NCBI RefSeq assembly: GCF_002797375.1
Contig: NZ_KZ454941.1
Coordinates: forward strand, 3,118,118 to 3,182,117
DNA from: Bacillus sp. FJAT-42315
Lineage (GTDB): Bacteria; Bacillota; Bacilli; Bacillales; Domibacillaceae
Reading direction: 5' to 3'
DNA: 64,000 nt
A program made the translations under genes and the position numbers. The notes beneath the pieces are model-generated. The model was given only the letters and a program-made list of their open reading frames with translations, was not told the DNA's origin and did no database searches. The stretch's first letter is position 1. The number at the start of each line of letters is the position of its first letter. This document shows positions 63,445 through 64,000 of this stretch, piece by piece.

Positions 63445-64000
63445 ATGAACAAACCTGATTCATTTTATCCAATAAAATTTTATGATTTCTTCCCAGCAAC
63501 TTGTATAGAACGTTGGCTGAAACATGGAGAGAGAATTTCGTTTAAAAAAGGAGATTTTATTCAAACGCCGGATAAGTTAAGTGAACGAGTATTACTGGTA
63601 ATAAGTGGCCATGCCCGGTTGTTTCATTTGAACATGAATGGAAAAGAATGCGTTTTGGGGATTGCCACCGAAGGCGATTTTATCGATTTGCTTCATGTTT
63701 TTTCCGATAGAGAGCGGCATTTATTTTCGAAGGCATTAACGGATGTAACAATCGTTTCTTTATCAAAACAAGAAGTGAAGCAGGCAGTACAGGAGACGCC
63801 TGAATTAGCGATGGCGATCATGCACTATTTAACGAATAAATTAGAAGATACGATTGAAGTGTTAGAGCAAGTCGCCTATGAAAAAGTCGAAGAACGGCTG
63901 CTGTTTCAGTTAAAAAAGCTGGCGAATCACGACGAAGCTAACGATGGTTGGGCACCGATCCCCTCCTTTGTTACACATAAAGATATCGCTGGCATGATTG
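63445..64000 (+). CDS. Crp/Fnr-family regulator (partial, runs off the window)
   Basis: From ATG 63445 (GGAAGTG upstream) the frame is open to the window end (185 codons). It shows a cNMP-binding beta roll (FKKGDFIQTPDKLSERVLLVISGHARL, GIATEGDFIDLLHVF), the dimer helix (LEQVAYEKVEERLLFQLKKLA) and the beginning of the HTH (VTHKDIAGMI). No Cys cluster at the N-terminus suggestive of an Fe-S Fnr is visible. Function unknown. Confidence 0.85.
   Translation, partial: MNKPDSFYPIKFYDFFPATCIERWLKHGERISFKKGDFIQTPDKLSERVLLVISGHARLFHLNMNGKECVLGIATEGDFIDLLHVFSDRERHLFSKALTDVTIVSLSKQEVKQAVQETPELAMAIMHYLTNKLEDTIEVLEQVAYEKVEERLLFQLKKLANHDEANDGWAPIPSFVTHKDIAGMI

Noticed and set aside
1-64000. Prophage, defence island, toxin-antitoxin or secondary-metabolite cluster
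   Set aside because: No phage structural genes, restriction, Cas or other known defence genes, toxin pairs, or NRPS/PKS domains were recognised; the only mobile element with its own gene is the IS1182 copy.

Overview
The window looks like chromosomal DNA of a spore-forming Bacillaceae species (Bacillota). It is low in GC with strong AGGAGG-type ribosome sites, frequent TTG/GTG starts and U-tailed terminator hairpins. Bacillus-type gene families are present: the DK-MTP methionine salvage genes mtnWXBD/KA, a GerMN lipoprotein, YwqG, PsiE, LOG/YvdD, MocR. No rRNA, tRNA or CRISPR array was seen.

Layout. 1-4.7 kb: the end of a methyltransferase-like gene, an iron/corrinoid-type binding lipoprotein, a small lipoprotein, an HTH regulator with an alpha/beta hydrolase, a broken PAP2 phosphatase and an amphi-Trp protein. 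4.7-14.1 kb: a YfcC-type transporter; a BMP-type lipoprotein in operon with a chemotaxis receptor, divergent from a 7TM hybrid kinase; a GerMN lipoprotein; a broken carboxymuconolactone decarboxylase-like gene; a zinc-ribbon protein. 14.2-22 kb: a 2,269-residue LPXTG adhesin divergent from a class D-like sortase. 22-31.5 kb: psiE, ywqG, a ribosomal-protection-type GTPase, a MocR/EamA pair, feoA with a split feoB, and speE. 31.6-41 kb: a C39 peptidase, an IS1182-family insertion sequence, a membrane-anchored glycosidase-like protein and a TAXI TRAP transporter. 41-44 kb: a two-component system with a secreted repeat protein. 44-53.4 kb: a methylthioribose salvage and uptake cluster under a SAM riboswitch. 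53.5-56.4 kb: a small membrane protein, a thioesterase and a PAS-GGDEF-EAL protein. 56.5-64 kb: a Kdp potassium pump operon behind two tandem c-di-AMP (ydaO-type) riboswitches with a kinase-less KdpD, then a LOG protein and the start of a Crp/Fnr regulator.

Two systems stand out as units. The first is a nine-gene run, mtnW-X-B-D, three ABC transporter genes, mtnK-mtnA, probably read from one SAM-riboswitch promoter; it would import and recycle methylthioribose. The second is kdp, with two c-di-AMP sensing RNAs in the leader, an extra small membrane ORF before kdpF, and a KdpD fragment without kinase or KdpE.

The most unusual signal is a short dispersed repeat with core GGGGAGTGACAGGCACC, usually preceded by TCGACAAAA. 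I found 14 intact or diverged copies, all in the same orientation although genes lie on both strands. They sit at gene ends or starts. In three genes the repeat supplies the last codons and/or the stop; in another it appears to supply the Shine-Dalgarno sequence. A second, larger repeat (about 160 bp, two solo copies) folds like a structured RNA and may be the remnant end of an IS605-type element.
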